NCBI GenBank assembly: GCA_022432975.1
Contig: CM039509.1
Coordinates: forward strand, 1,791,982-1,855,981
From: Begonia masoniana
Lineage: Eukaryota > Streptophyta > Magnoliopsida > Cucurbitales > Begoniaceae
Direction of reading: 5' to 3'
Length of the DNA: 64,000 bases
Position 1 is the stretch's first letter, and every line of letters starts with the position of its first letter. The position numbers were made by a program, and so were the translations under genes. Below the pieces are notes generated by a model, which saw nothing but the letters and a program-made list of their open reading frames with translations, was not told the origin of the DNA and ran no database searches. Of the stretch, positions 11,161-21,881 are shown in pieces.

Positions 11161-12090
11161 TGTCGTTTTAGCTGACGTTCCTTTCAGGAAAGCCCTATCG
11201 CCCTCCGCGCTCTCCTCCAGCTTCCCCTCTCTCGATATTTCTCTCTGCTGCTTCCTAAGACTCCATTTTTTACATCTTCAGTTCCCACGGCTTGGATTCG
11301 TCTGCCGTCTAATCCTTAGCTCTCCGAGATTTTCTGCATTAACCTGGTAATATTCCTGCTATTTCTTTAGGGTGGCAGCACATGTTTTTCATTCAAACTC
11401 TATGGTGAATCTACGATTTTCGCCTTATCATATTCAAATTCGTTGTTATTTGTTACTTCCTTTGCCTGGAAAATGTAAAATTCGTAATTTGCTTGGTGTA
11501 TTATTTGTTGTGATAGTGCTGCTTCTAGTTCTTTAACTGTTTGAAATTTTGATCAGAATAGTCATCATGTGACCTTTTCTGCATCTAGCTTTCTACTGGA
11601 AGAAGTCAAGTGGAGAGTTTTTCTTCTTCCAGTAGCCTTTGAACCTCTAGAAAGTTTATGAAAAGGGGATTGGTTTGCTTTAATTCCCTGGTGCCATCTA
11701 CCTGCAACTTTGTAAACTGCCAATGGGAAACATTGATTCGCATTTTCTTATATTGTTTATCTTCTTTTGCATGGAAAATGCACTGCATTGCGAACAAAAC
11801 GTGCATGTCTGAGAGTATATACACACTCACACACACATGAATTTCTTCCTTCGTTTGGATTTCTTTGCTCAATTTGTGATGTTCTGTTGTTTTGAGCACA
11901 AGTTCGTAAGATTTTAGGGGGAATAGACTTAATTCAATAAATACTATTTTTTACATTGTTTAAATTTCTCCCTTTGACTAAATTGCATCTCCTTTTACTT
12001 TTCTTTTTGTTATTTTTCTTTTGGTTTTGCAGAGTTTCCCATAATTGACATTGCATAAGAATTCTTACTTCTCAACTAAAAGGTTGGAAC

Positions 12091-13500
12091 ATGGCAAGTG
12101 GTCCTGGACTTGAGTCTCTGGTCGATCGTAAGTTGGTCGCATTACTTTGATTTGCTTGTGTATTATATTCATCATTTATCCTTTTGTTACCAGGACGACA
12201 ATGATGCATCTTTGTTTTGTGCAAAACAACCCATTAATTGAGTCAGATTACTTTTTCCCAGAACAAATTTTTATTTATACTTTTGCAATATACCCTTTTG
12301 CCTTCCTCTTTCTATATTAACAAGATATGTTACTTATTGGTAGAGATAGATAAGGCTGTGAAAACCTCATTACGATACAAATAAAACCAGCATGAATTTA
12401 GATGTTACAAATATGGTGTATTCCAATGTTTTGCATTTGATTTGACCCTTTTTCGTGTTTTATTTTATCGTCTTCTAAAGTTTCTCCTTTAATATACCAG
12501 AAACAATTTCAGTCATTACAAACGACGGTCGGAATATAGTGGTATGTTGCCTAATCCTCGACTATACAATTATTATATACAAAATAATAGTTCATCATTA
12601 TAACAATATAGTTTCTTTTTCAGGGGGTTTTGAAAGGGTTTGACCAAGCTACGAACATCATCCTTGATGAATCTCATGAACGGGTCTACTCAACGAAGGT
12701 ACGTATTTTCGCTTCATCTTGCAACCTTTAGTTGATTTCTTTATCCGAATCTCTAAACGCATTGGTTAACACATACCTCATTAGTGAATCAAAATGGTGG
12801 GCCTTGGTCTACACAGTCCCCCTCCCCTCAATTTTTGTGTGGTCCAAGGTCGGTATGGCCTGTGGGCTGGCGCTCGAACTTCAGCGCTCCCGACACTCTT
12901 TATAAAATCGATACCTGACTCTTTAAAAAAGTTGGCCTGCTAGATAAAGCATGCGAGCCGGTGCACCTGTAAACAACAGGTCTCGGCCTGGTCCGAGGTT
13001 TGGTCAGACACAGACGCTAACCCATTTCTTAAAAAAAAATAAATAAATTCTTCTTGAGCCTGAGGTTTGTGTGTATCTCATGCGAGCTTCCAATTTCCTT
13101 CCGGTTCTCGGTACTAATTTTTCGGGAAGGCTGAGGTTGAATGAACGGATTGATTTTTCCAATTTACGAATCTTTGGGCCGTATATCACTAATCTTAACT
13201 TCTCTTTAAGTAACTGAAAAGTTCTTGTTTACAGGAAGGGGTTCAGCAACTTGTGTTGGGACTGTACATAATAAGGGGTGACAACATGTAAATATCGTCT
13301 CGATTTCGCACCATTTTTAACTTAATTTTTCGCAGTTAGGCAAAAGATTTGGAGTATTCTACATGTTCTTGAGTATAATCTTTGTGGTTGTTTTCTGAAA
13401 CTTGTACAGAAGCATTGTTGGAGAGGTTGATGAAGGGCTTGATTCTAGCCTTGACTTGTCAAAATTAAGGGCTCATCCCCTCAAGCCTGTGATTCACTGA
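12091..13500 (+). CDS. LSM8: U6 snRNA-associated Sm-like protein LSm8
   Basis: Subunit that defines the nuclear LSM2-8 ring, which binds the 3' oligo-U tail of U6 snRNA and supports pre-mRNA splicing. Coding exons 12091-12127, 12501-12541, 12624-12698, 13235-13287 and 13410-13500 join in frame to 98 residues, the family's normal length. Sm1 motif: VITNDGRNIVGVLKGFDQAT. Sm2 motif: LGLYIIRGDNI. The C-terminal KLRAHPLKPVIH is characteristic of plant LSm8. A likely untranslated first exon ends at 11346 (CTG/GTAATA) and rejoins at 12033 (TTTTGCAG), giving a 5' UTR intron of about 690 bases. Closest to Arabidopsis LSM8 of the families I know. Confidence 0.97.
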
Positions 13501-14455
13501 TAGCGAAGGGAGAGAAAGGGTGGGTGAGATTTGGAGAGCATGTGCTTGGGTTGATTTTTCTCAAATTTTCAATATTTATTATACTTGCCAATTCTATGCT
13601 CTATATTTGAATCATGGACTATTTTTAACTATTTGTAATATCCTGTTTTTTTTTTTAATAAATTAAATTACTAGAAGAAAATTTTGAAAATGTGAAAAGA
13701 CGAAACTACCCTTAGAACGCTATTCTTTCTCTCGTATTTTTCTTCTCTCCCTCCTAATCTCATCCTCATCCGGCCAAAGATGTAGTCTTTCGTCTTCTGA
13801 GTCTGGTCGACGCCATGCCGATCATCAGGGTTTGCTACAATGCAGCTCTCTTGTTTTTTTTCTCTGTTTTAGACGGAGTATTAAATCTTGACCTAAAAGA
13901 GTCGGGACGTCTATTATTTTAAATTAATCTTCGAATTATAATATGTCATAACCATTGAACATTCTATATGAAATTTTGTCAAAGTGTTAATATTTTTCTA
14001 GAATTTCATCCAAAATTTGTAAGATTATAATGAAATATCGTATCGAATTCAAGATTTAAACGAATTTCAAATGAAAAAAATTTCATTATTTCAATTAAAA
14101 ATTTGTTATGGAATTTGTTCCATATTAAATATATGAATCATTTTGGTATAACCACATTCTCAATTTGCATAAAATGTGTTCAAAATGTGTTCAAAGATAG
14201 ATAAACATAACATTACTTAGTAGTATTATTGTTAACATGAATAACTGAGCAACAAAGGCCTCTCTCTCTCATCTATTTAAAACTACCAATCTTCAAAAAT
14301 ACTAGAGAGAGAGAGAGAGAGCCCTCTACTAATAACAAGAGTTTTAAGTTAAAAAACCAACTAAACAATCACCCCAGCTTCATCAACAACTCCTCCAATA
14401 AATAGGCCTTTGGCCATCTCCATCTCCCTCATCTCTTCTCTGCAACATAAAAAAT
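13501..14455. other. LSM8 3' flank and pectate lyase promoter region
   Basis: AT-rich sequence without a gene. The first part should hold the LSM8 3' UTR. A TATA-like CTATTTAAAA lies at about 14274, and GA runs sit near 14304-14322 in the expected leader of the next gene. Confidence 0.6.
14274..14283 (+). promoter_or_regulatory. Probable TATA box of the pectate lyase gene
   Basis: CTATTTAAAA sits about 180 bases before the start codon and is followed by a GA-rich stretch typical of plant leaders. Position and sequence fit, but no transcript evidence is available. Confidence 0.5.
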
Positions 14456-16085
14456 ATGAATTCCATAGTTTCCCTCTCCACCCTCTTTTTCTCTCTCCTC
14501 CTCCCCTGTCTCCTCTCTCCAACGTTCACCCTTGCAAGCGAAACGAAGCTCCAAGGCCTCAACGTCAACGCCATTGACAAGTGCTGGAGATTAAACCCGG
14601 ACTGGAGAAGACACCGGCAGCAGCTGGCGACCTGCTCCGTTGGATTTTCCGGCAAGATGACCAACAATATAGGCAAGAATCTGAAACTGTACAGAGTTAC
14701 AGACCCGAGCGACGACCCATTAAACCCGAAGAAGGGAACTCTCAGATATGGAGCCACCATGATTAAGGGCAAAGTATGGATCACATTTCAGAGAAATATG
14801 ATCATCAAACTCGAAAGACCTCTTCTCATCAGCAGCTTCACGGCCATTGACGGCCGAGGAGTTAGCGTCCATATAACTGGAAATGCGTGCTTGACAGTTT
14901 ACAAGGTAATGACCATCAATGGCGTCCATAACATGAGGGGCCTTGTAGTAACTTTCTTCTATTTGAGGGTATTTTTCATTATTAATAAACAGATTATCTC
15001 TATCGATTTTACTAAAAACTCCTTTGATAATGAATGTATTTACAGGAAACCAATATAATAATTCATGGTCTAGTAATCCACCACTGCAAGTCTCAAGCTG
15101 CAACCCAAGTGATGGGAACTAATGGGAAGATAGTGGGAATGGGCAACGTTGATGGCGATGCCATCCGGCTCGTGTCGGCGTCGAAGGTGTGGATCGACCA
15201 CAACACGCTCTACCAATGCGAGGACGGGCTGTTGGACGTAACAAGAGGGTCGACAGACATCACAATCTCGAACAACTGGTTTAGGGACCAAGACAAAGTC
15301 ATGCTTTTGGGACACGACGACGGGTTTGTTAGAGACAGGGACATGAAAGTCACTCTTGTTTTCAACCATTTCGGACCGAATTGCAACCAACGAATGCCCC
15401 GGTAATATTTCATGACTCTTTTGCCTTGAGAGCTAGCACATTAATTGCACAAATGTCGGGTGCCATGCTAGCTGAAAAAATTAGAGTATAAAGTCAAAGA
15501 GTAATTCTAGCATTATTCCTTCCCAGAAAGGTCTCAAGCATTCTCAAATTTATGCTTCGTTGGTTTTTATAGGATTCGGCACGGCTATGCACATGTTGCG
15601 AACAACTTGTACCAGGGATGGACTCAATACGCCATTGGCGGTAGCATGAATCCGAGAGTTAAGAGTGAGGCCAACCTATTCATAGCGCCTAAATCAGGAA
15701 GCAAGGAGGTAATATCTTCAATCTTCAACACTTTTGTATTGAGTTTTTCTCAAAAAAATGCTCGAACCGTCTAACGTGGTGCAAAACCCTTCTTCAAAAT
15801 CCATAATTCTTCACTAACTCCTCAAAATGCAAATGGAAAAAACAGTTGATATGGACGACAGGAGGGCTGGGAGGGAAGAGCTCATGGAAGTTTTTCTCAG
15901 TAGGAGATGTTCTTGAAAATGGAGCTACTTTCAGTGAAGCAGGCACACGGCTGAGCCTGAGGACACTAGCTGCAAAGCCAGGCTACAGCGCCCAACAATG
16001 GTTCAAAGTAGCAGATGCTAAGTATCTAAGACAATTGACAAGTTCTTCAGGAGCTCTAAAATGCAGCAGAAATTCAAGATGTTGA
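14456..16085 (+). CDS. Pectate lyase (PL1 family), secreted
   Basis: Cleaves de-esterified pectin in the cell wall by calcium-dependent beta-elimination. Exons 14456-14905, 15046-15401, 15573-15708 and 15846-16085 join in frame to 393 residues. Residues 1-27 form a signal peptide. The parallel beta-helix core carries the family landmarks: IDGRG (about 133), NVDGDAI with VWIDH (D201), DGLLD (D210, D214), ITISNN, DKVMLLGHDD and VTLVFNHFG. The catalytic-arginine motif RxPxxR is present as RMPRIR (266-271), followed by HGYAHVANN. The sequence is more divergent than common plant pectate lyases, for example TNGKIVGMGNVDGDA where others have a longer loop, and CNQRMPR. Catalytic residues look intact. 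Confidence 0.93.
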
Positions 16086-16762
16086 GTTTTGAAACCAGTA
16101 AAACCCATCATTCCTCACATTCAACAGAGAAACTTAATCTTCAAAAGCCTCTCTGTACATAACATACTTTATAGTTCAAAATGTAACCAATCCTTTTTGA
16201 ACATGTCCTGCAAACTAAATACAAATTAGGCAGATTACAATTTACAAGATCTGTTGTATAAGAAACAAGAGTAATACAATAAACTCCAATGCTTAGTTAT
16301 GTATATTCTTGGGAGTTCTTCCGTCACTACCACATTTATCTTTTGTAACGTGACACTTGTTGTTTCCTCATTGATTATTATTAAATATTTGTATTCATAT
16401 CATAATAGTTTTATCAATTAATGAATGTCACGTAACCATCACGTCAGAGTATGAGATTAGAGTGTAAATATAACATTACCCTTACCTTAATTTAGTATCT
16501 TCTTGTCTGAATCGTTTCATTTTTCGAGTTCTCTACGCTAAAAAGCAACAATATCAGTAAAAACTAACTTAGTTGCTGACATTGTAACAAAGAAGATTTC
16601 GTCGTAATCTCATCAGCTCTGATAAAATCCATTCAAATTATAAAAATAAAATAAGAGTAAACATCTAACATAATATATTCATTGTACTGAGTACTACTTT
16701 TGGAATCACCTTCGACAAGAAGAACAAAGCTCTGCCGCATTCTCATCTGTCAGAAAATTTAT
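16086..16762. other. Convergent intergenic region
   Basis: Lies between the 3' ends of the pectate lyase (+) and the minus-strand gene at 16763. It probably holds both 3' UTRs. No other feature seen. Confidence 0.6.
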
Positions 16763-17208
16763 TTACTCTTCATCGTCTGAACTTGCATACGCCAATCCTA
16801 GTAAGCTTTTAACAGAATTATCCATCTTACGCTCTCCTTCAGTTTCCGTTTGTATAGACAAGGTCTTCTCTTTCGATTGTCCAGGCCCATCTCCATTCTT
16901 GATGGCGGATAGAGTAGAGCGATTTTGGTTAACGGGGCTTGAAACTCTCGGTCTCTTCAGTTTTACTTCCACCACCTTCTTAAGAAGATCTTGCTGTCTG
17001 CAGTAAAGTTTAAAATACATAATTGCAAAAATAAAAACTAAAAGAGTAATCTTCTGTCCGTTTGAACTTCACTATGATGAGAAACTACAGGAGACCTTAT
17101 TCCGCTCTTTGGCTTGGGCTCAACGCGGAGAGACAGGGGAATCGATGCAGGGGAAGAATCTGCCAAACTTGCAGCTTTGTGTCTACTGGTTAAAGAAAAT
17201 AAACAGGT

Positions 17209-17239
<31 letters not shown>

Positions 17240-18179
17240 AAGAGATTACACCCAAATAATTCCAAATCACATAAGCTCTACAGCTGACTGCTTCTAATAC
17301 TATGTTTCCGCAGAAAATAAAACAAAACTCATGCCTTTTTTCAGATCAATAACAATTTCACAGCATAAAAGGATATCTTGAAAGCAGCAAATGCTCGTTT
17401 CTCAGTTCGTCGAAGGAGGCGTTCAGCATCCTCCTCAGCTTCCATCTGCTCCTTGAGATAGAGCAAATCATCACTGTCCAATGCTGCAAACCCAGACTCA
17501 AAGAAACGTTTAAGAAACTGGAAGAAATTTTCAAAACAATAAACAAACAAGCCAAAAACATATTACCGCCTCGGCCATGAAGATATCCTCCTCTTTCTCC
17601 TGCAACCTCTTGCATCTGTTAGCATCATCCACCCGACAAGAGAAGCGGAGTTCCCTGCCAGGGCATGTTATCAGAAAATTTTCCTCGACATTTTGAAAGA
17701 ATTTATATGCTTTATACCACTAGATCCATTTATTGAAAGTAATATCTTCTGTTTTAAACATATCTCTGCATAATATTTATTTTTCAAATTTCATGACAAA
17801 CACATTACCCACTACACATCAGAGCTACACAATAATAAAACACAGATTGAATCTTTGTTTCTTAAACTAAGCTAATCGTCCAGCAAAAAACATAGGATTT
17901 GGGAAGCTGATTTAATATCATTTATCTATCTATTGAGCAAAATGCGCTAACCTTGGCAACCATCCGTTGGAATGTGATATCTTCATCGTCTATCTTATCT
18001 TTACCTTTTCCCAACTTCTTATCTGCAAATTTTGGAAAGAGAAAACAGGAATTAACCCAACTGCAGAAAAGCCAACCCGAGAAGAACCCAGAAAAGGAAA
18101 AAAAAAGAAGACGAATTTTCAAGCATATACCCTTGGGGTCAGATAGATTGGTATACTCGCGAACCTCTCTTCCAGCCAT
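16763..18179 (-). CDS. Conserved nuclear-type protein of unknown function, with a U12 intron
   Basis: I do not recognise a named family. Coding exons on the minus strand are 18131-18179, 17952-18022, 17567-17615, 17377-17483, 17096-17178 and 16763-16997, joining in frame to 197 residues. The N terminus reads MAGREVREYTNLSDPKDKK. A central charged helix-forming part reads LDSDDLLYLKEQMEAEEDAE and LLRRTEKRAFAAFKKAAS. It is followed by a lysine-rich stretch (LLKKVVEVKLKRPRV) that could be a nuclear signal. The C-terminal end is acidic, GLAYASSDDEE. Intron 4 is AT-AC. The exon 5 donor (AG/GTCTCC) is weak but gives the only clean in-frame join (GIRQQDLL). Composition suggests an RNA- or spliceosome-associated protein; this is inference only. 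Confidence 0.85.
17179..17376 (-). other. U12-type AT-AC intron
   Basis: Intron 4 of the preceding gene. On the minus strand the 5' border is CAAG/ATATCCTTTT, an exact match to the U12 donor consensus. The 3' end is TTCTTTAACCAGTAGACAC/AAAG: a U12 branch-point-like TTCTTTAAC (17197-17189) with the branch adenine about 12 bases before an AC terminus. No GT-AG pair near it keeps the frame. Removing it joins FAAFK to KAASLAD. Confidence 0.9.
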
Positions 18180-19303
18180 TGCTAGAACTTCAAATTTCTT
18201 GCCTTAATCGGAAATCTCTCAATCAGAAATTCATAACTGGAACGAAATAAAGAGAGAGGAAGTGAGTTTGCTGGCTGAGAACGAAAAATCAAAGAATTTT
18301 CTCATAACCCAATTTCATCTCGAGGGCTTATGATAATTAGCCCTAATTCATCTGAGAAAAATGGTAGAAAAATCCAATGATCTTGAAATCTCTCATCAGA
18401 ATCAGCATGGGCTGGACTTCGACATTTACGGTTCTGTCTCCTCACCAAACCCATCAACGATTAGACAATAAATTATAAAATTCTTTTAACTTTTTGGCTA
18501 AAAATTAATATAATATATTACAAATAATTAAAATAAGTGCACTAATTAACGAGCGATACGTTAAAATAAAAACATATCATTATTCTTCTTTAACTCGTAA
18601 TCTCTAGGCAACGTAATATTTACCTCTATTATTATAATATTTTTATAAAATACTAAAATAAAATTACAATAAATCGTACATGTGTTAAAAAATAACGAAA
18701 ATTTTCAGATTATCTTCTCATTAAGTAGTAAACATGTGATAAAAATGTCAACTGAATCCAAGATAGTTTGATCATTTTTTAAATGAAGGTTTAATGAAAG
18801 AGTTGATAGAAGGTCAAAACTGATAACAGAATCAAAGTACAGAATTTGGTTTGTCCATTTTTTTAGTACAGGGGGCCATTTGAAAAAAAAAATGTATAAT
18901 AAATGGTTCAAATCGATAATTACCTTAATTTTTATCCAATAACGTGACACTAATTCATTGGTGCAATTAATTTTTTGTAAATTATTACACTAGTTATACT
19001 AATTACTCATAATTTTAATAATTTATAATTTTGATGGTTGACCTGGAGGTAGGCTCAAGGTCTAAGCCTGCGAATCTAACCGTCGGACAACCAATTTAAG
19101 CGGACTCGGGACTCGACCTGGGCGTATATTCAGTGGGTCGGCCCAACAAGACCTAGTTCAATTTTTTTTTTTTTTTTTGAAATTGGGTTGATTGGTTCGG
19201 TTCGGTTCGGTTCTCTAAACTCGGATCGCGAGGGAGGAAGAAAAATCCAAACTTAGTTTATTCTACGAGAGTACAGTTGGTGTTCCAGAAATGCACAGAA
19301 ATC
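18180..19303. other. Intergenic, AT-rich
   Basis: Contains the promoter of the minus-strand gene ending at 18179 and the 3' flank of the BAHD gene. A GC-richer patch at 19031-19160 (GACCTGGAGGTAGGCTCAAG, GGACTCGGGACTCGACC) looks like a transposon scrap, but I could not define ends. Confidence 0.5.
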
Positions 19304-20719
19304 TCAATCTTCCTCCATCGCCGACATGGCTGCTCTCAGATTCTGATCTAAAATGGCGTAGAAACTGTTCTCATAGTCGCTGGTCAGAATCACTCCGACT
19401 TCAACTCCACCACTTTCCTCATCTCTCGATTCCATTATTGACAAAGACCCTGATCGGTCTATGTGCACTATCTCGCTCTTCACCGCCCTTCCCCACCCCA
19501 TATCTGTCTCGTACGCCTTTAGTCTCGGCGATCCCGCCACCGTCACTAGCTTTCCAGACTCCGTCACCTCCTTCCAGTCCCTCATCCACCTCGCCGCCCC
19601 TTTTACCGCCCCTTCCTCTAGCTCTTTCACCTTCTTCGCGATCGCTTTTGCCGCCGTCAAAACCCCGTTTTCCTCCTTCAAATCGCTATCTCTCACCGTC
19701 GCTATGATGATTGCCAGGCAGTTCCCGAAGAGGGTGGGAGGTACTTCGCATTCCATGCGGCTCCTGCAGTCTGCCGCGAATCCTAAGTGTAGTTTCTGAG
19801 TTTCGGATTCGGAAATCTCTGGTTTTTCAACTTCTCGGGATTTGATTAAGCATAACCAGATTAAAGAACAGACAGCGACGAAGGATGAGACGCGAAATGG
19901 GTCGCTGGAGTTGTTCTTCTTCGAGATCCAGATCTTGAGAGCTTCGATTTGGGTTTTATTAATCGTCACCGTTGCTTTAAGTTTTCCGGCGATGATGTCG
20001 TCAATGGGCTTTGCGTTGGGTCTCCAGGATGCTCCCCAACTCAACCATTCTTTTAACAACTCAGGCTCTGCTTTGTTGTCGTCTCTGATCAAGCTCCGGT
20101 CCATAATAGGCGGCGACATCCCGACGACTTCAGAATCTCCGGTCCTGCAAATGGAAGCCCACCATTTCATGAAATGGTGGAAGGCGACACCATCAGCCGC
20201 CACGTGGTTGAAGGTGATACCGAGAGAAACTCCTCGATTTGGAAAGACGGTGAAGAGGATCGACATGAGAGGGACCACACGTGCGCCGTCTGGTAACACA
20301 CGCGCCTCCTGCAGATCCGGGACGAGACGGCGCAGGTTCTTCGCCTTTTGAGGATGATCGGAGATGAGAAGCGGGAAATTGGAGGGGAGAGCCTCGGCTA
20401 GGGAGAGAAGAAGGGAATCCTCCCCCTGGGTGTAGAGGATGTAAGGTTTTAGGGGCGGAGGAGGGGCGATCAGATTGGCTGCGAGTGGGAAGAAGTGTCG
20501 GAGAGCAAGAGAGAGGGAGTGTTTAAGAGAGAGAAAGACGGTGGTTCGGAAGTCGTGGGATGAGAGAGACAAATCGTAGAAGAAAATGCGTTGAACGGGG
20601 GGGCAGAGAATCCATGGATAGTCCAAGAAACTGAGAGGAATGGTGGTCGTCGGAACTGAACCTGGCGGGGGAGAAATTAAACAGTTTTCCAGGAGCTTCA
20701 CTTGGAATTCTTCAGCCAT
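19304..20719 (-). CDS. BAHD acyltransferase, malonyltransferase-like
   Basis: Cytosolic enzyme that transfers an acyl group from acyl-CoA to a hydroxyl of a specialised metabolite; nearest in motif pattern to the plant phenolic/anthocyanin glucoside malonyltransferase clade. Single exon of 471 residues starting at MAEEFQVKLL; an upstream in-frame Met at 20794 would add 25 residues with no family similarity and is rejected. The catalytic HxxxD is HVAADG at 172-177. LFGNC (330-334) corresponds to the clade motif YFGNC. The structural DFGWG motif reads DMGWG (406-410), one change. FPLAANL and the C-terminal VEVGVILT are also typical. The substrate cannot be told from the sequence. Confidence 0.92.
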   Translation of the reverse strand: MAEEFQVKLLENCLISPPPGSVPTTTIPLSFLDYPWILCPPVQRIFFYDLSLSSHDFRTTVFLSLKHSLSLALRHFFPLAANLIAPPPPLKPYILYTQGEDSLLLSLAEALPSNFPLLISDHPQKAKNLRRLVPDLQEARVLPDGARVVPLMSILFTVFPNRGVSLGITFNHVAADGVAFHHFMKWWASICRTGDSEVVGMSPPIMDRSLIRDDNKAEPELLKEWLSWGASWRPNAKPIDDIIAGKLKATVTINKTQIEALKIWISKKNNSSDPFRVSSFVAVCSLIWLCLIKSREVEKPEISESETQKLHLGFAADCRSRMECEVPPTLFGNCLAIIIATVRDSDLKEENGVLTAAKAIAKKVKELEEGAVKGAARWMRDWKEVTESGKLVTVAGSPRLKAYETDMGWGRAVKSEIVHIDRSGSLSIMESRDEESGGVEVGVILTSDYENSFYAILDQNLRAAMSAMEED

Positions 20720-21070
20720 GGCCGCACCCAGAGGAGAGTATGGTACTACTGCTAAAGAGATTAGGGTTTCCACAACTGGAAAGAAACAATACAAAAAAGT
20801 TCCTCCATTTCAATGATTATACGTTGATATTCAATGTGGTCCAACATATGACCCACGAAAAAGAAGAATTTCTTCTGAACACGGCTTCTTTCTCTTGTTC
20901 ATGTTCACGTTCCTTCTAACCTCTAACCACTATAAAACTAGAGGCTTGAAAAAATTATCTATATATCCTATTTATAAAATCTAAATTTATGTGAGAAAAA
21001 TTGGGTGTGAGAAAATAAAGATAAATCATTTAGCTTGTGTAGTATTTTTTTATGTGTTTTTCTTTTTTAT
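20720..21070. other. BAHD promoter and copia LTR-like sequence
   Basis: The first part should contain the BAHD promoter and leader. From about 20935 the sequence resembles the end of a copia LTR, leading into the primer site at 21085. Confidence 0.45.
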
Positions 21071-21563
21071 TGTGTTCAACAAAGTGATATCAGAGCTTGA
21101 CTAATTTTTTTAAATTTAGTATGCTCGGTGGTTGTGGTTTTTAATTGATTTTCCACGTCAGAAATTTTTTTTAGAGATTATTAGTGGAGTGTTTTATATG
21201 CTGTGAGTGGTGAGAAATTCTAAAAGTTTAGAGTCAAAAATTTGTTTGGTAGTTAGTGTCGGAATTCTGCCAAAACAATGAGTGACCTTCAAGTTATGAG
21301 ATGTATTAAGAAACTCACCAACACAAATTATAACACATGGGCAACGTGCATAGAGTCATATTCGCAAGGTCAGGATCTGTTGGACATCATTGGTGGTAAT
21401 GAAACCACGGTCCTAACAGATAAAAATACCGCCCAGAAGTGGAGGATTAAGGCAAGAAAGACCATGTTCGCGATGAAGAGCACAATAGATGAGGAAATGC
21501 TGGAGCACATTAGACAAGCTGAAACGCCGAAATCAGCTTGAGACACTTTTAAATCACTCCTCT
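21071..21563 (+). mobile_element. Ty1/copia 5' remnant with gag start
   Basis: A primer-site-like GATATCAGAGCTTGAC at about 21088 is followed by an open frame from 21278 to 21541. It reads KLTNTNYNTWATCIESYSQG, IGGNETTV and TMFAMKSTIDEEML, the N-terminal part of a plant copia gag (UBN2/DUF4219 type). It ends with a stop and then reads DTFKSLL before the foldback element begins. The rest of the element is missing. Confidence 0.75.
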
Positions 21564-21881
21564 TGTAACGACCCGGTCTGACCCACATACCAGCAGGATC
21601 CGTGAACCAGATCGTGCGGTATCTACACCCACCACGTGGAGCTTTCAAGGCCCTCCCACGTGTACTAACTCAAGTGGTACAAGCGATGGGAGACTCTTGA
21701 CCATAAACCCTGGAGGTCCTGGGTTCAAATCACTTGGGAAGCAAAAAACTCCTACCTCAAGGATGGAGAAGATTGTGAGTACATCGTGAGAGGGCCTTGA
21801 AAGCTCCACATGGCGGTGGTAGAGATCACACGTTCTGATTCGCAAATCCTGCTAGTGTGTGGGCCGGACCGGGTCGTTACA
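21564..21881. mobile_element. Foldback element with tRNA-like core
   Basis: A 318-base unit with perfect 15-base terminal inverted repeats TGTAACGACCCGGTC (21564-21578 and 21867-21881). The inverted arms continue imperfectly for about 100 bases each (to about 21668 and from about 21775), about 80 percent matching by eye, with mostly transition differences. The roughly 105-base centre contains a tRNA-like block: ACTCAAGTGGTA (A-box-like) and GGGTTCAAATC (B box) about 45 bases apart. No clear target duplication is seen. It is not a standard SINE (no tail) and not a standard MITE (central tRNA promoter). Confidence 0.8.
21690..21745 (+). other. tRNA-like Pol III promoter block inside foldback element
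   Basis: The GGTCCTGGGTTCAAATCACT stretch fits the B box and T-arm of a tRNA. An A-box-like CAAGTGGTAC lies upstream at about 21671. No full tRNA cloverleaf can be drawn, so this is a derived sequence, not a tRNA gene. Confidence 0.6.

Noticed and set aside
19291..20351. Plus-strand frames over the BAHD gene
   Set aside because: Shadows of the opposite-strand gene in GC-richer codons; Ser/Pro-rich with no family features.
21665..21745. Functional tRNA gene
   Set aside because: No acceptor stem pairing or clear anticodon arm; it is the core of a repeat element.
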